Below are positions 1 to 8,183 of a stretch of 12,188 nt of DNA, in pieces; the first letter of the stretch is position 1, and each line of letters begins with the position of its first letter. A program made the position numbers and the translations under genes. The notes beneath the pieces were generated by a model. That model saw only the letters and a program-made list of their open reading frames with translations, ran no database searches and was not told the DNA's origin. The DNA is from Patescibacteria group bacterium UBA3291 (lineage in GTDB: Bacteria > Patescibacteriota > Gracilibacteria > Absconditabacterales > Absconditicoccaceae): the NCBI GenBank assembly GCA_002361595.1, contig DETJ01000048.1, positions 1-12,188 on the forward strand, read 5' to 3'.

Positions 1-170
1 TTCGTAATCTCAACTGTAAGGGTCGCTCTCTGTTAAAAGATATGAGAACGTGCTTGCAGATGCCTATTTCATCTTTCCTTGTTGGTGAAGATGGGGGATC
101 ATCGACATGTGGGGAATCCCGCGAATCTTGGATGATCTTGACGAAAGTGAGTCAGCATTTTATCTCTTAA
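1..170 (+). other. GC-richer segment with nested inverted repeats: possible structured RNA or end of an unknown gene
   Basis: Lines 61-120 are about 48% G+C, well above the AT-rich surroundings. The sequence folds on paper. CATCTTTCC at 70-78 pairs with GGTGAAGATG at 84-93 (one bulge) around TTGTT. GATCATC at 97-103 pairs exactly with GATGATC at 131-137, enclosing a smaller stem (109-113 with 118-122, loop GAAT). The same bases are also open in frame 3 from base 3 to a TAA at 168-170 (about 55 codons, no UGA). That peptide is rich in Ser and Cys and I recognise nothing in it. I looked for tRNA, tmRNA, 5S, SRP and RNase P signatures and found none. The feature begins outside the window on the left, so either a structured RNA or a gene tail remains possible. 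Confidence 0.3.
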
Positions 171-225
171 TTCCCTTTAATTAGGGCAAAAAAGTTATAT
201 GGATGTCCACTTAAGTCAAAATCTC

Positions 226-253
226 TTGCATTTGTGTCTAATATTTTTAAACT
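226..253 (+). promoter_or_regulatory. Probable sigma70-type promoter of the S-layer-like gene
   Basis: TTGCAT (226-231), a 16-bp spacer and TAAACT (248-253; four of six bases match TATAAT). The same -35 box and spacer length occur before three other genes in the window (6352-6379, 7341-7368, 10095-10122), which is the main reason to believe this weak -10. Transcription would start near 260 and give a leader of about 80 nt. Confidence 0.35.
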
Positions 254-266
254 GAGAGTTAGTTTA

Positions 267-300
267 CTGTGTGGAGACACAGAAACCCAACCCTGTTTGG
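267..300 (+). promoter_or_regulatory. Leader hairpins upstream of the S-layer-like gene
   Basis: CTGTGT (267-272) and ACACAG (277-282) form a perfect 6-bp stem with a GGAG loop. A weaker CCAA/TTGG stem follows (287-300). If transcription starts near 260 the hairpin sits close to the 5' end of the message, a position where hairpins are known to protect abundant mRNAs. The 40 nt between it and the ATG are U/A-rich with no Shine-Dalgarno sequence. The role is inference; only the complementarity is seen. Confidence 0.35.
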
Positions 301-341
301 TATTTTATTTGTGACTTTTTATTTTTATTCAACAAAACAAC

Positions 342-3300
342 ATGAACATTAAAAAATTGTTCGCTGTGTCTGCTATAGTGACATTCGTTGGAAGCACATT
401 CCTTAACGGATTAGCATTGGCTGCTACACCAGACAACGAGCTTGGTAAAGCCTACGAATGGGCTTATGCTAATGGTATTACTACCATGGGTACATATGAA
501 GCTGCTAATATGACAGCTCCTATTACCAGAGCTGAAATGGCAAAAATGTTATCTAACTATGCCAAAAAATTTCAGAACGCAACTCCTGATACTTCAAAGG
601 AGTGTTCTTTCGGTGACACTAAATCAATAGGTGGAGACCTAGCTGTAGCTATCATCGAATCATGTCAATTAGGAATTATGGGTCAAGGAATTACTAATTT
701 CAGACCTTACGATACAATTACTAGAGCTGAATTCGGTACAGCTTTGTCTAGAGTTCTTTGGGAAGGTAAATACGAAGGAGGAAATCCTTACTATGCACTT
801 CACTTGAACGCTCTTCAATCTGCTGGAATCATGAAAGTAATAGCAAATGCAGAATCAACTAAAGAAATTAGAGGATATGTAATGCTAATGCTAATGAGAG
901 CAAGCGAAGGAAGCGAGCCAGCAAAGGCAGACTGTGAAGATCCAATGATCAAAGCAGCATGTCTATTAGACTCAGACAAATGTCCAGCTGAATGTAAAGG
1001 TTCAGATGAAAAAGAAGACAACACAGTTGTTAAGTCTGGAGACTTAGCTGTAACAGCTAAAGCTGCTGAAGGTAGAAAAGCTCTAATCGGAGGAGTATCT
1101 GACTTAGACACTATCACTTTCAAGACATCTGAAGATGTAACTATATCTAGTATTACTCTTGAGAGATATGGATACTCTACAATTGACGATGTTGTATCAG
1201 TTCAATTGGAAGATGAAGATGGAAACATCATAGCTGATGCTAAAGAACCTAACTCTAAAGGTCAAGTAAAATTGACTCTTAAGAAAGACTACAAAACTGT
1301 AGATGGAACTTTCAAGGCAACTGTAGTTGTAACAACTAGAACTCTACCAGGTGCTGCTCCATATGATGACGCTAAATTAAAGAATGGATCAACATTAGGA
1401 TTTAAAGTTATCGCAGCTGAATCAACAGCTAAGAACTTAAATCTTGATGATTACTCTCCATATACTTACGACTTAGTTAACTACAAAGGATCTGCAGTTC
1501 AATTCTCAAGCAGAAATTCTGCTACTAAAGATTACAACTTCGAAGCTAACAAACTTTACGAAGTAGCTAAATTTAGAGTAAAAGCTCCTGCTGATGCTGC
1601 TATCTTAGTTAAAGGATTTACTCTAACAGATAAAGATACAACTAAAAATGCTATCGATGCAGATAAGTTTGCTAAAGATGTAACTGTAACATTCAATGGA
1701 AAAGAAGTTAGTGGATTAAAATGGAAATTTAACAAAGATGAAGAATTAGTTGTTTCTTTCGATGAAGTAGAAATAGCCGGAAAAGAAACTGCTACAATCG
1801 CTGTTAATATGTCATTTAACGAAGAATTTGATAACTTCGGAGCATCTTCTAAATTCTATATCAGTGAACTTTCTAACTTCAATGCTATAGATAAGAAAAC
1901 TGAAACTAGAGTTAGTCAAGATGAGACTTTAGGTGATGATGATAAACCATTATATACAGTAGCTGCTCTTAAAGATAAGATGACTACTTACAAATTCAAT
2001 GGAGGAAAGATTAAGATTTCAGGAAAGAAATTAGGAACAGTTAATGCTGCAGCTGGAGCAACTAATGTAAAGATCGCTGAATGAGAAATTACAGTTTCAG
2101 AAGCTATTAGATGATCTGCTATAATAGTTGCAAAAACAGTTGAAGATGCTAAAAAGATTGATGAAATCAGATTAGTAATCAATGGTGAAGAATATGATGG
2201 ATCTAAAGGTGCTGATTGAAAGACTTATACTTTCAAATGACTTGAAATTGAAAAATCAGGAAAGATTGAAATTAGAGTTGATATCAAATCTGATATGGAG
2301 GATAATATTGAATTTGATGGATCTCTAAATAGTGCTTCTTTCATTAGTGGAAAAGATGATAAAGGAAATGACGTTAGTTCATTAAAATATGATGAAACTG
2401 GAGAAGTTGTAGATCTTGATCAAATTACTGGATCTCTAAGCGTATCCACTATCAAGATTCAAGCAGCTAGAGCTAATCTTAATAATAAGACTACTAAAAA
2501 AGCTGAACTTGTAATCAATGAAAACAATAGAAAAACAATCTTTGAAGGTACTTATGAAGCTAAGAAAGGAACAGTAACTCTTAAGAATTTCGTTATTACT
2601 TCTACATCTGATGCTGATTTAGCTATCCTTTGAGAAGATGGTAAATTCCCTACATTCTATGTAACAATTGATAAGGAAGAATACGATGCTAATTGGGCTA
2701 AAAATAATTGTGAAAAAAAGACTGTAGATTGTGCAAAGTGAGATATCGATGATATCGAAATTGCAGATGGAAAATCAGTAAATGTTAAAGTTGAAATTGA
2801 ATATACTCCAAAATTCGCTGATCCTGATGAGCTAGATGATGATGACTTGAAAGCAATGTTTAACACATTCAATCTTGCATTAGAATGAGAAGATGAAGAT
2901 AATAATCCTGCTGGAAAAGCTGATGAAGATACTGTAAGAGTTGAAGTAGTTAAACAATGAACTATCGACATTACAGATACTAGTGCAAAGAAAACAGTTC
3001 TTCTTAAATCTAATAGAGAGGTAGCTACATTCAAAATTAAACCATCTAAATCAAGCGATGATGATATTATCCTTAATGAGTTAGTATTTGATTGGGCAGA
3101 TAGTAGTGCTAAAACTGATTGAGTATATGACAGTGAGGCAGATTGGAAAGAATTAAAATTCGATATAGATGATGATAGTAGTTATAAACATACTGATGGT
3201 ACATTCTCAAAGCTTGGAATTTCAGTTCCTGCTGAAGGAGTACTAGTAAAAGTTACTCTTAAATCAGAACCTAATACAGCTACTAAGAGATTCTTAAATG

Positions 3301-3746
3301 TAGTTTCTATTAACTGAAAGAAAGTTAATTCTGAATTCAGTAAATACTTTGTACCTGCTATTGTAAAGATCACTCAGAACAATGGTAAAGGTAAGGATAC
3401 TACACAATATACAGCTGTAGTAGATAACGATACTTCATTACCAGTATCTAATCTTAAATTGTATTACAATGCTGGTACTGATCAATGTACATTTACTAAT
3501 AATGAAGCAGATACTGCTAATTGTAAAGAAGCTGCTAAAAAAGCTGACTTATCTGAATGAAGTGAAGGTAATAAATTCTCAGCTACAAACACTGATGGAG
3601 CACATACTATTACTGCTGTACAATATATGGTAGGTGATGATTATGTTGAAATTACAAAAGACGATTTTGAGAATTTCTTCGAAGAAGCTTACTGTGCTTC
3701 TAGCAACAACTGTGATGACTTGATGGTATACTCTAATAAATCTTAG
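342..3746 (+). CDS. Secreted S-layer homology (SLH) domain protein, 1134 aa, 11 in-frame UGA=Gly
   Basis: Likely surface-layer or cell-envelope protein. Residues 1-27 are a classic signal peptide: KK, a hydrophobic core and an ALA/A cleavage site. About residues 30-190 hold two recognisable SLH-like units plus a degenerate third; the second contains FRPYDTITRAEFGTALSRVL. A Cys-rich linker follows (C198, C207, C214, C218). The rest is an acidic, beta-strand-like region rich in Asp, Lys, Thr and Ser. Three close Cys pairs in the C-terminal half fit disulfides outside the cell. There is no LPXTG motif or C-terminal membrane segment, so anchoring is probably by the SLH domains. The standard code stops at 2082-2084; with UGA=Gly the frame continues to TAG at 3744-3746. 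UGA codons are at 2082, 2112, 2217, 2238, 2631, 2739, 2886, 2958, 3120, 3315 and 3558. The gene is alone between its own promoter and terminator. SLH assignment is fairly firm; the exact role of the long C-terminal region is unknown. Confidence 0.88.
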
Positions 3747-3770
3747 TCTATATCATAGATCTACGAAAAG

Positions 3771-3800
3771 ACTCCTATCCCGAGAGGGTGGGAGTTTTTT
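3771..3800 (+). terminator. Rho-independent terminator of the S-layer-like gene
   Basis: ACTCCTATCC and GGGTGGGAGT form a roughly 10-bp stem (two G-U pairs) with a short C/GAGA loop, followed directly by TTTTTT. It starts 25 bp after the TAG stop. Confidence 0.9.
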
Positions 3801-3815
3801 CAAATCTCCCCCTAA

Positions 3816-3837
3816 CCCCCTCTTTATCAAGAGGGGG
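3816..3837. repeat. Isolated G/C palindrome
   Basis: CCCCCTCTT (3816-3824) and AAGAGGGGG (3829-3837) are perfectly complementary around TATC. It lies between the terminator and hairpin repeat A and has the same character (C-run, A/T-rich loop, G-run) as the first hairpin of that repeat, so it may belong to the same repeat family. The gene-free stretch 3747-4058 holds only this palindrome, the terminator and repeat A. Confidence 0.6.
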
Positions 3838-3870
3838 AATAGTAAAATAAAAATACACATATTTCATTTT

Positions 3871-4020
3871 CCTCCTTGATAAAGGAGGGTTTATCACGCT
3901 TAGCGTGAGGACCACACCGCTTAGCGGTGTAAACTTGTGGTGGAGGATTTTTATTCATCATACACTTAAAAATCCCCAGTCCTTCGGACAGCCCCTTTCA
4001 GTAAAGGGGCACATTTTTAT
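3871..4020 (+). repeat. Multi-hairpin interspersed repeat, copy A
   Basis: This is a string of small perfect palindromes: CCTCCTT/AAGGAGG (3871-3888), TCACGC-TTA-GCGTGA (3894-3908), ACACCGC-TTA-GCGGTGT (3914-3930), GTCC-TTC-GGAC (3979-3989) and GCCCCTTT-CAGT-AAAGGGGC (3991-4010), then CACATTTTTAT. A second copy in the same orientation is at 7165-7335. No plausible gene lies in it. The last hairpin plus T-run looks like a plus-strand terminator. Copy A lies 38 bp beyond the stop codon of the IS110-type transposase; the 4021-4058 gap contains CCTTCGTTACGCTCAGAATGA, which resembles a short repeat motif seen in many genomes (from memory, not checked). Confidence 0.8.
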
Positions 4021-4058
4021 ACCTAAGATCCTTCGTTACGCTCAGAATGATGGTATAC

Positions 4059-5591
4059 TTAGCACCTTATCAATCATCCTGGGACTATCTTTCATTTATA
4101 TACCTCCATAATTAGTTCATTTATCACATCATTGCCAATTCAGTCAGATTTCATCTTGTCTATCATTGGAATGACTGTTTCTTCGATAAATTTCTCATCG
4201 CAGAATCCTGTCTGATTTCTATATCCATTATGGATTATTTTTAGTAATTTTTCTCAGCATTTTATCTCTATTTTCCTTTTGGTTTTCATAGAAATGACTC
4301 AGTTTCATCATTCATTGATTCCATACTGCATAGCTAGTAATTTTTTGTAAAGTCTGAAACTTACATTATGGAGTTGAAAGCCATACATCCATACATAGAC
4401 AAACTTTTTGATGATTCATTTTTTGTGAGAAAGTTGTGATGGTTTGACCATATGTCATCATCATGATGTGTAGTTTTCTGGATATCGACCGATGAATCCG
4501 ATAAATTCTTTGGCATTCATCTGATAGACATCGAATCATAATTCTCCCAAAATTAGTCCAAGTTCTATATCATTGATTCATTTAAATCTGGGGATGAAAT
4601 ATCCATTCATTTTGAGGATATCGAGCAAATCCGCAATTTTCTGAGTAACGATTTTCATCTCTTTACAGGTTAATTCATAATGTTTTAGTTTAAACTTTAT
4701 CTCTTCCAGGATATAAAAATCTGAATTTTTTCACATAAAATTGTCCAGATCAGATTTAGCTTTTTTTATTCATCTGGATTTCACTCTATCGTAAAATTCT
4801 TGTACTTTTTTCATCACTCTAGCATTACACTGTCATTTGGTTGCGATGCTTTTGTATTTCTCGATAAATTCATCCTTCGTCATCCCCAGAATCTCCTCTC
4901 TAGTGAAATGATTGAGCAATATCGCTTCGCTCGTAGCTCTATGTTTGATAGAAAATAATCATGTAATTTCTGGGAATAGACGCTCTTTACTTAGATTGAT
5001 ACTCGCCATGAGTTTAGATTTTTGACATCTTAATGTGCTCAATCTCCTAAATAATAGACGTAAAGAATTCCTTTCTTTGGAAAAACTTCTACGCACAAAT
5101 CATAATCCACAATTTTTTTTGAAAGGAGTTCTAATCGACTCGAGCTGATTTTTACTATCTAGGTCTCTCATAGTATTTGCTATCACGATTGAGTCAATAT
5201 TGTCGGATTTGTAGTCACTCTTGGCATAAAATTTTCTTGCATGAAAAGTTAAGCTCGAGTTGAGTAAATATGTATTCGGCAACCTGTCATCGAAGTAATT
5301 CATAATATCGTGTCAATATATACCTGTGTTTTCTGTTCCAAAAAATATTTTATTTTCATCTATTCACATCAGTATCAGATTTATTATCAATTTTTCTACT
5401 TGTTTGAATCCATTCGCTGTATTGTATATAGTTCATAGATATGTTTGAATTCATCCATCATTTACAGTCGCTCACACATCCAGGACATTTTTTCATACAT
5501 CCACTCATATATAAATAGATAAATCTGACTGATTGTCTTTTACATAATTGTATAGCCCATTCACTGCTAAGGTTTTCAGAGTCTTTGCCAT
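4059..5591 (-). CDS. IS110-family DEDD transposase (bridge-RNA type recombinase), 510 aa
   Basis: Predicted DNA recombinase that moves its own element; IS110 enzymes are known to use a structured bridge RNA to pair donor and target. The N-terminal RuvC-like domain (about 26-140) shows the DEDD set: D31 in IGVDVGKNVLD, E87 in GTENTGIYG, and D130 and D133 in KSDYKSDNIDS. The C-terminal transposase domain (about 330-470) shows RFKGINDIELGLILGELGF, then GRYPENYTSGGGH, where S376 is the likely catalytic serine, and RKIEIKCGEKLLKIIHNGYR. A long helical linker separates the two domains, making the protein longer than the 300-450 aa typical of the family. I count about 25 in-frame UGA, three of them consecutive just after S376. 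TAA is the stop. The start is the only in-frame ATG before the domain; the frame is open upstream only to 5649. All key residues are kept, so the enzyme may be active. Confidence 0.93.
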
Positions 5592-5613
5592 TTCTTCGTC
5601 TATAAATAAAAAA

Positions 5614-5632
5614 TATTCTCTGCTCGAGAATA
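5614..5632 (-). repeat. Small perfect hairpin upstream of the transposase
   Basis: TATTCTC (5614-5620) and GAGAATA (5626-5632) are perfectly complementary around TGCTC. It lies 23 bp upstream of the transposase ATG. It could be a stem in the 5' leader or part of the element's end; it is too small to be a whole bridge RNA. Confidence 0.45.
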
Positions 5633-5660
5633 ATTCAGTATGTCATTTTTATACACGAAA

Positions 5661-5702
5661 AACAACAAAAAAATCGGCCCATCCGGACCGACTCTTTTTT
5701 TT
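5661..5702 (-). terminator. Bidirectional terminator between the 191-aa gene and the IS110 gene
   Basis: TCGGCCC (5674-5680) pairs with GGACCGA (5685-5691), one mismatch, around ATCC. A run of A before it (T on the minus strand) and a T-run after it (5694-5702) allow termination in both directions. It lies 37 bp after the stop of the minus-strand 191-aa gene, so it separates that gene from the transposase. Confidence 0.75.
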
Positions 5703-5727
5703 GGAAATTATATTTTGAAATTATATA

Positions 5728-6303
5728 TTATAGTTTTCACATCAGATCTCCTAAAGCAGCTTCTTGATCTTTCTTTGCAGCTTCTGCTTCCTGTGATCTA
5801 TTCATTGTGTCGATTACAGCGTTCCATTTTTTGAGTCTAACTTCTCTTTCTGAGATTAGAGCTTCTTTTTCGCTTTCTCCATCCTCACTTTCTTCATTCA
5901 TCAATATCTGTAGATTCATCTGTTCCTCGATATAGATTTCGTATAATCTAAGGATCTGGAATGACCACAATTCTGAAACAGTTTTTACGATAGATTGGTC
6001 TCCACTTTTTACAGCTATGTAGAGTTCCCATCCACCATCTTTATTATCCTGTTTGAGTTCATAGTCACTTGAAAAAGATCCGATTACCAATTTCTCTAAT
6101 ATATCCCAGTCAAAGTCATCATCCAAATCTTCTGGAGTAAGATAAGACTGAGTAGGAAACTTGGATAAATAATCAGTATACCAAACCTGATCTTTTATAT
6201 CTCATTGGATTTTTCCGAAGTATTTTTCGTATTTTTCTACGATTTCTTTTTTATCTTCCTTTTCTCTAAGCTCATTTATAAAAGCTGGGAAATCAAATAA
6301 CAT
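5728..6303 (-). CDS. Acidic protein of unknown function, 191 aa
   Basis: I do not recognise a family. The protein starts MLFDFPAFINELREKEDKK, has an acidic middle with aromatic residues (DDDFDWDILEKL), a predicted helical stretch (SELWSFQILRLYEIYIEEQ) and a charged, probably coiled C-terminal third. There is no signal peptide or membrane segment, so it is likely cytoplasmic. Two UGA codons are in frame: one after KIQ near residue 34 and one four codons from the end. The standard code would drop the last residues (GKL) and the first 59. The start ATG is followed by an open frame and has a promoter-like TTGCAT-16-TATTCT 49 bp upstream. It lies 111 bp downstream of the DUF2461 gene on the same strand and ends before a clear terminator. 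Confidence 0.8.
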
Positions 6304-6351
6304 GGCAAAATTTTATAAGAAACTAAAAATTTTCTCTTTTTCACCGATTCA

Positions 6352-6379
6352 AGAATAAATAAAACGAATACCAATGCAA
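6352..6379 (-). promoter_or_regulatory. Probable promoter of the 191-aa gene
   Basis: On the minus strand: TTGCAT (6379-6374), 16-bp spacer, TATTCT (6357-6352; four of six match TATAAT). The predicted leader is about 42 nt. It uses the same box and spacing as three other promoters in this window and lies in the 111-bp gap behind the DUF2461 gene, so the 191-aa gene can be expressed on its own. Confidence 0.45.
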
Positions 6380-6414
6380 GAGAAAATCAAAACGCTATTT
6401 TAACTATAAATTTT

Positions 6415-7134
6415 TTAAAATCATTTCAAAAGGAAATCATTGAAATTTTTCATCTTTTTGAATCATGAGATGACTTCATCGTATCATTTATCACTCAAAA
6501 TTTCTTCATCACTTAATCAATGTGAAACCGTTCGAGCTACATAACGCAAAATTTCTATCATTTCGGGATTGTTTACTACTTTTCTAACCAATCTTTCCCC
6601 AGCCTTTTCCAATAATTCTTTTCAAACTTTTGATTTTAGTCTTCTCTCTGCATCTACATTATCTTTCCGTTCCACTTCTTTATAATATCTTTTAAAAGTC
6701 TGATTTTCTGTAATCTCTTTTCGTTCATCTCGATTTTTCCAGATATGTAATCTGATGCGGCTTACTTCATCTCTACTTGGGCATCGAGATCATCCTCAAA
6801 TCATTGAATTATCTCCAGGCTGAATATGAATGTAATATCATGGCAATGATGATTTTCTTCCACCACTACACAGAAATGCTCCGAAATGTAATTTATATGG
6901 ATGAGATTTATCTGGAGAAAAACGTAAATCTTTATTGAATCTATAGATACAATTCTTTGCTTCGATTCAATTCAGATTTGGATCGATTTTTTGCATATCT
7001 ATAATTAAATGCTCCACAAGCTCTGTGAATCTTTTTCTTTCTTGTACATAAAGATCGTGATTTCTATGCATTCGCTCAGTATTATTATTTATTTTTACTG
7101 CTTCTAAGAATTTTAATGTGATTGGTGAGAGCAT
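6415..7134 (-). CDS. DUF2461 (TIGR02453) family protein, 239 aa
   Basis: Member of a widespread family of unknown biochemical function. Matching features in order: an N-terminal helix ending in a run of asparagines (FLEAVKINNNTER, residues 9-21), the family's core CIYRFNKDLRFSPDK (62-76) followed by HPYKLHFGAFL, then GYYIHIQPGDNSMIGGG and CPSRDEVSRIR. The usual Trp-Phe after the Asn run (NNNREWF in most relatives) is absent here. Length is normal for the family (about 220 aa). About nine in-frame UGA codons, including two in the MIGGG stretch; TAA stop. No signal peptide is visible. The start lies only 30 bp from hairpin repeat B, and I see no convincing promoter in that gap, so expression may depend on something within or beyond the repeat. 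Confidence 0.9.
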
Positions 7135-7164
7135 TATGAATTAGTTATTGTGTAAATTTTTTGT

Positions 7165-7335
7165 CCTCCTTTTTGAAAGGAGGGTTTATCACGCTAAGCG
7201 TGAGGACCACACCGCTAAGCGGTGTAAACTTGCGGTGGAGGATTTTTACCATTTTACACTTAAAAATCCTCAGTCCTTCGGATTCACCCGCGCTAAGCGG
7301 GGCAAGGCCCCTTTCGATAAAGGGGCACATTTTTA
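7165..7335 (+). repeat. Multi-hairpin interspersed repeat, copy B
   Basis: Same order of palindromes as copy A at 3871: CCTCCTTT/AAAGGAGG (7165-7183), TCACGC-TAA-GCGTGA, ACACCGC-TAA-GCGGTGT, a GTCCTTCGGA segment and a terminal GCCCCTTT-CGAT-AAAGGGGC followed by ACATTTTTAA. It has one extra hairpin (CCCGC-GCTAA-GCGGGG) that copy A lacks. Stems are nearly identical between copies while loops differ: in the two central hairpins TTA in A is TAA in B, its reverse complement. This argues for selection on, or copying of, the stems. No gene lies in it; the open frames across it are shadows. Confidence 0.8.
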
Positions 7336-7340
7336 ATTTC

Positions 7341-7368
7341 TTGCATTCTTTTCTCCCATCACTATATT
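7341..7368 (+). promoter_or_regulatory. Promoter of the PriA-like gene
   Basis: TTGCAT (7341-7346), 16-bp spacer, TATATT (7363-7368; five of six match TATAAT). Transcription would start near 7375, giving a leader of about 28 nt before the ATG at 7403. This helps fix the start, because the frame is open further upstream but would begin inside the promoter. Confidence 0.6.
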
Positions 7369-7402
7369 AATTCTCGTATTTATCGCAAGTATTTCTTGGA
7401 AA

Positions 7403-8131
7403 ATGTATCTATTCTCGTTCAAACAGTTTGCATGACATGATAGAGTCTTTTCATCCAATCTTTCTATCTGAAAGGCTGGAGATTTGATCCAATGTGGATG
7501 AGATTTTTTATTAAATCTTGGAGATGAAATAAGTTTTCCAGAATTAATTAGAACTCAGTTTACACCTACTTCACCTTACGAAGTAGTCTATCCAAAATTC
7601 TTTGATCAGAAATTTCTCGCTCTACTTCATCGGATGGTTTATGAGCGATATTCTACTTACAATAATGTTTTGAAATATTTCGTTTCATTTGAAGTTTCTC
7701 AGCTTTTGGCTCGTGAAGAGAAAGTGAAATGAAAAAATAAAAAACTGAACTTGGATAACGTTTCAATACCACTAGATGAATCGAAACAAAATCTCGTAAT
7801 CATTCCAGACAATCGATCTCGTGAGAATCAGCTTTCAGATTTTTTTTCACAGGATTTTGTTACTCATCTATATTCTACAGATACCCAAAATCGTAAAGAT
7901 CAGAATTGGTGGGAAATAAAAAAATCAAAAACTTGAATCATTGTAGCGACTCAGTCTGAAGTTTTTCAGCCATTCAATAATTTGTGAACTATCACATTCA
8001 TCGACTGATACAAGCGATATTATCACAATCAGCAGGATCCTCGCTATGATATTTCTCAGGTTGTAAAAAGGATGCAAGAATTACGAGATTGCGAGGTTAT
8101 AAATTTGGAGAATAGTGGCTTGATTCAGTAA
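7403..8131 (+). CDS. Shortened, degenerate PriA-like (primosomal protein N') protein, 242 aa
   Basis: Homologous to the first part of the replication-restart helicase PriA but probably without helicase activity. The N-terminal half has PriA-like features (FLALLHRMVYERYSTYNNVL resembles the region before the helicase domain). Residues 178-216 match PriA closely: GIIVATQSEVFQPFNNLG aligns with the family's GTRSAxFxPFxNLG, and FIDGYKRYYHNQQDPRYD with the motif II block, usually DEEHxxSYKQxxxPRYH. Two changes are decisive. The Walker A GSGKT expected near residues 100-130 is absent, and the DEEH of Walker B is DGYK. The protein ends about where motif III (GSATPS) should be; the two C-terminal helicase parts and zinc-binding Cys are missing. 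The frame is intact through seven UGA codons, including the D-G of DGYK, so it is not an obvious pseudogene. No continuation exists downstream. It could be a DNA- or primosome-binding remnant. Confidence 0.78.
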
Positions 8132-8154
8132 AAAATAAAAATCTCAGTAAAAAT

Positions 8155-8183
8155 TTGACAAATTTTTGTGTTTTGTGTATAAT
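8155..8183 (+). promoter_or_regulatory. Perfect sigma70 promoter of the four-gene unit
   Basis: TTGACA (8155-8160), 17-bp spacer and TATAAT (8178-8183): all twelve bases match the consensus and the spacing is ideal. It starts 24 bp after the PriA-like stop codon. Start of transcription near 8190 leaves a leader of about 32 nt. This should be one of the strongest promoters in the region. Confidence 0.93.

Larger units (their letters stand above)
4021..5640 (-). mobile_element. IS110-family element, ends not defined
   Basis: The transposase gene at 4059-5591 marks an insertion sequence. IS110 elements lack ordinary terminal inverted repeats and may make little or no target duplication, so the ends cannot be fixed from one copy; the limits given only enclose the gene and its immediate flanks. 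The 5' non-coding side (5592-5668, up to the neighbouring terminator) is only about 77 bp, which seems short for a bridge RNA. The 3' side runs straight into hairpin repeat A. The element may be trimmed, may keep its RNA on the 3' side (as in the IS1111 subgroup), or may have its RNA elsewhere. Confidence 0.45.

Noticed and set aside
1..170. tRNA, tmRNA, 5S rRNA, SRP RNA or RNase P RNA
   Set aside because: None of the conserved signatures (GGTTCRA arm, RNase P core, SRP tetraloop region) could be found on either strand.
815..3373. Minus-strand frames opposite the S-layer gene
   Set aside because: Shadows of a well-supported plus-strand gene; Ser- and Leu-rich with no recognisable domain.
2085..3746. 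S-layer gene as a pseudogene broken by stop codons
   Set aside because: All breaks are UGA and the frame runs on with consistent composition to UAG; UGA is glycine here.
3871..4020. CRISPR array
   Set aside because: The palindromes differ from one another and there is no regular repeat-spacer pattern; no cas gene is present.
3871..4111. Plus-strand open frames across hairpin repeats A and B, including similar peptides at 3905 and 7161
   Set aside because: The similarity comes from the DNA repeat; the peptides have no domain features, and the A frame runs into the transposase on the other strand.
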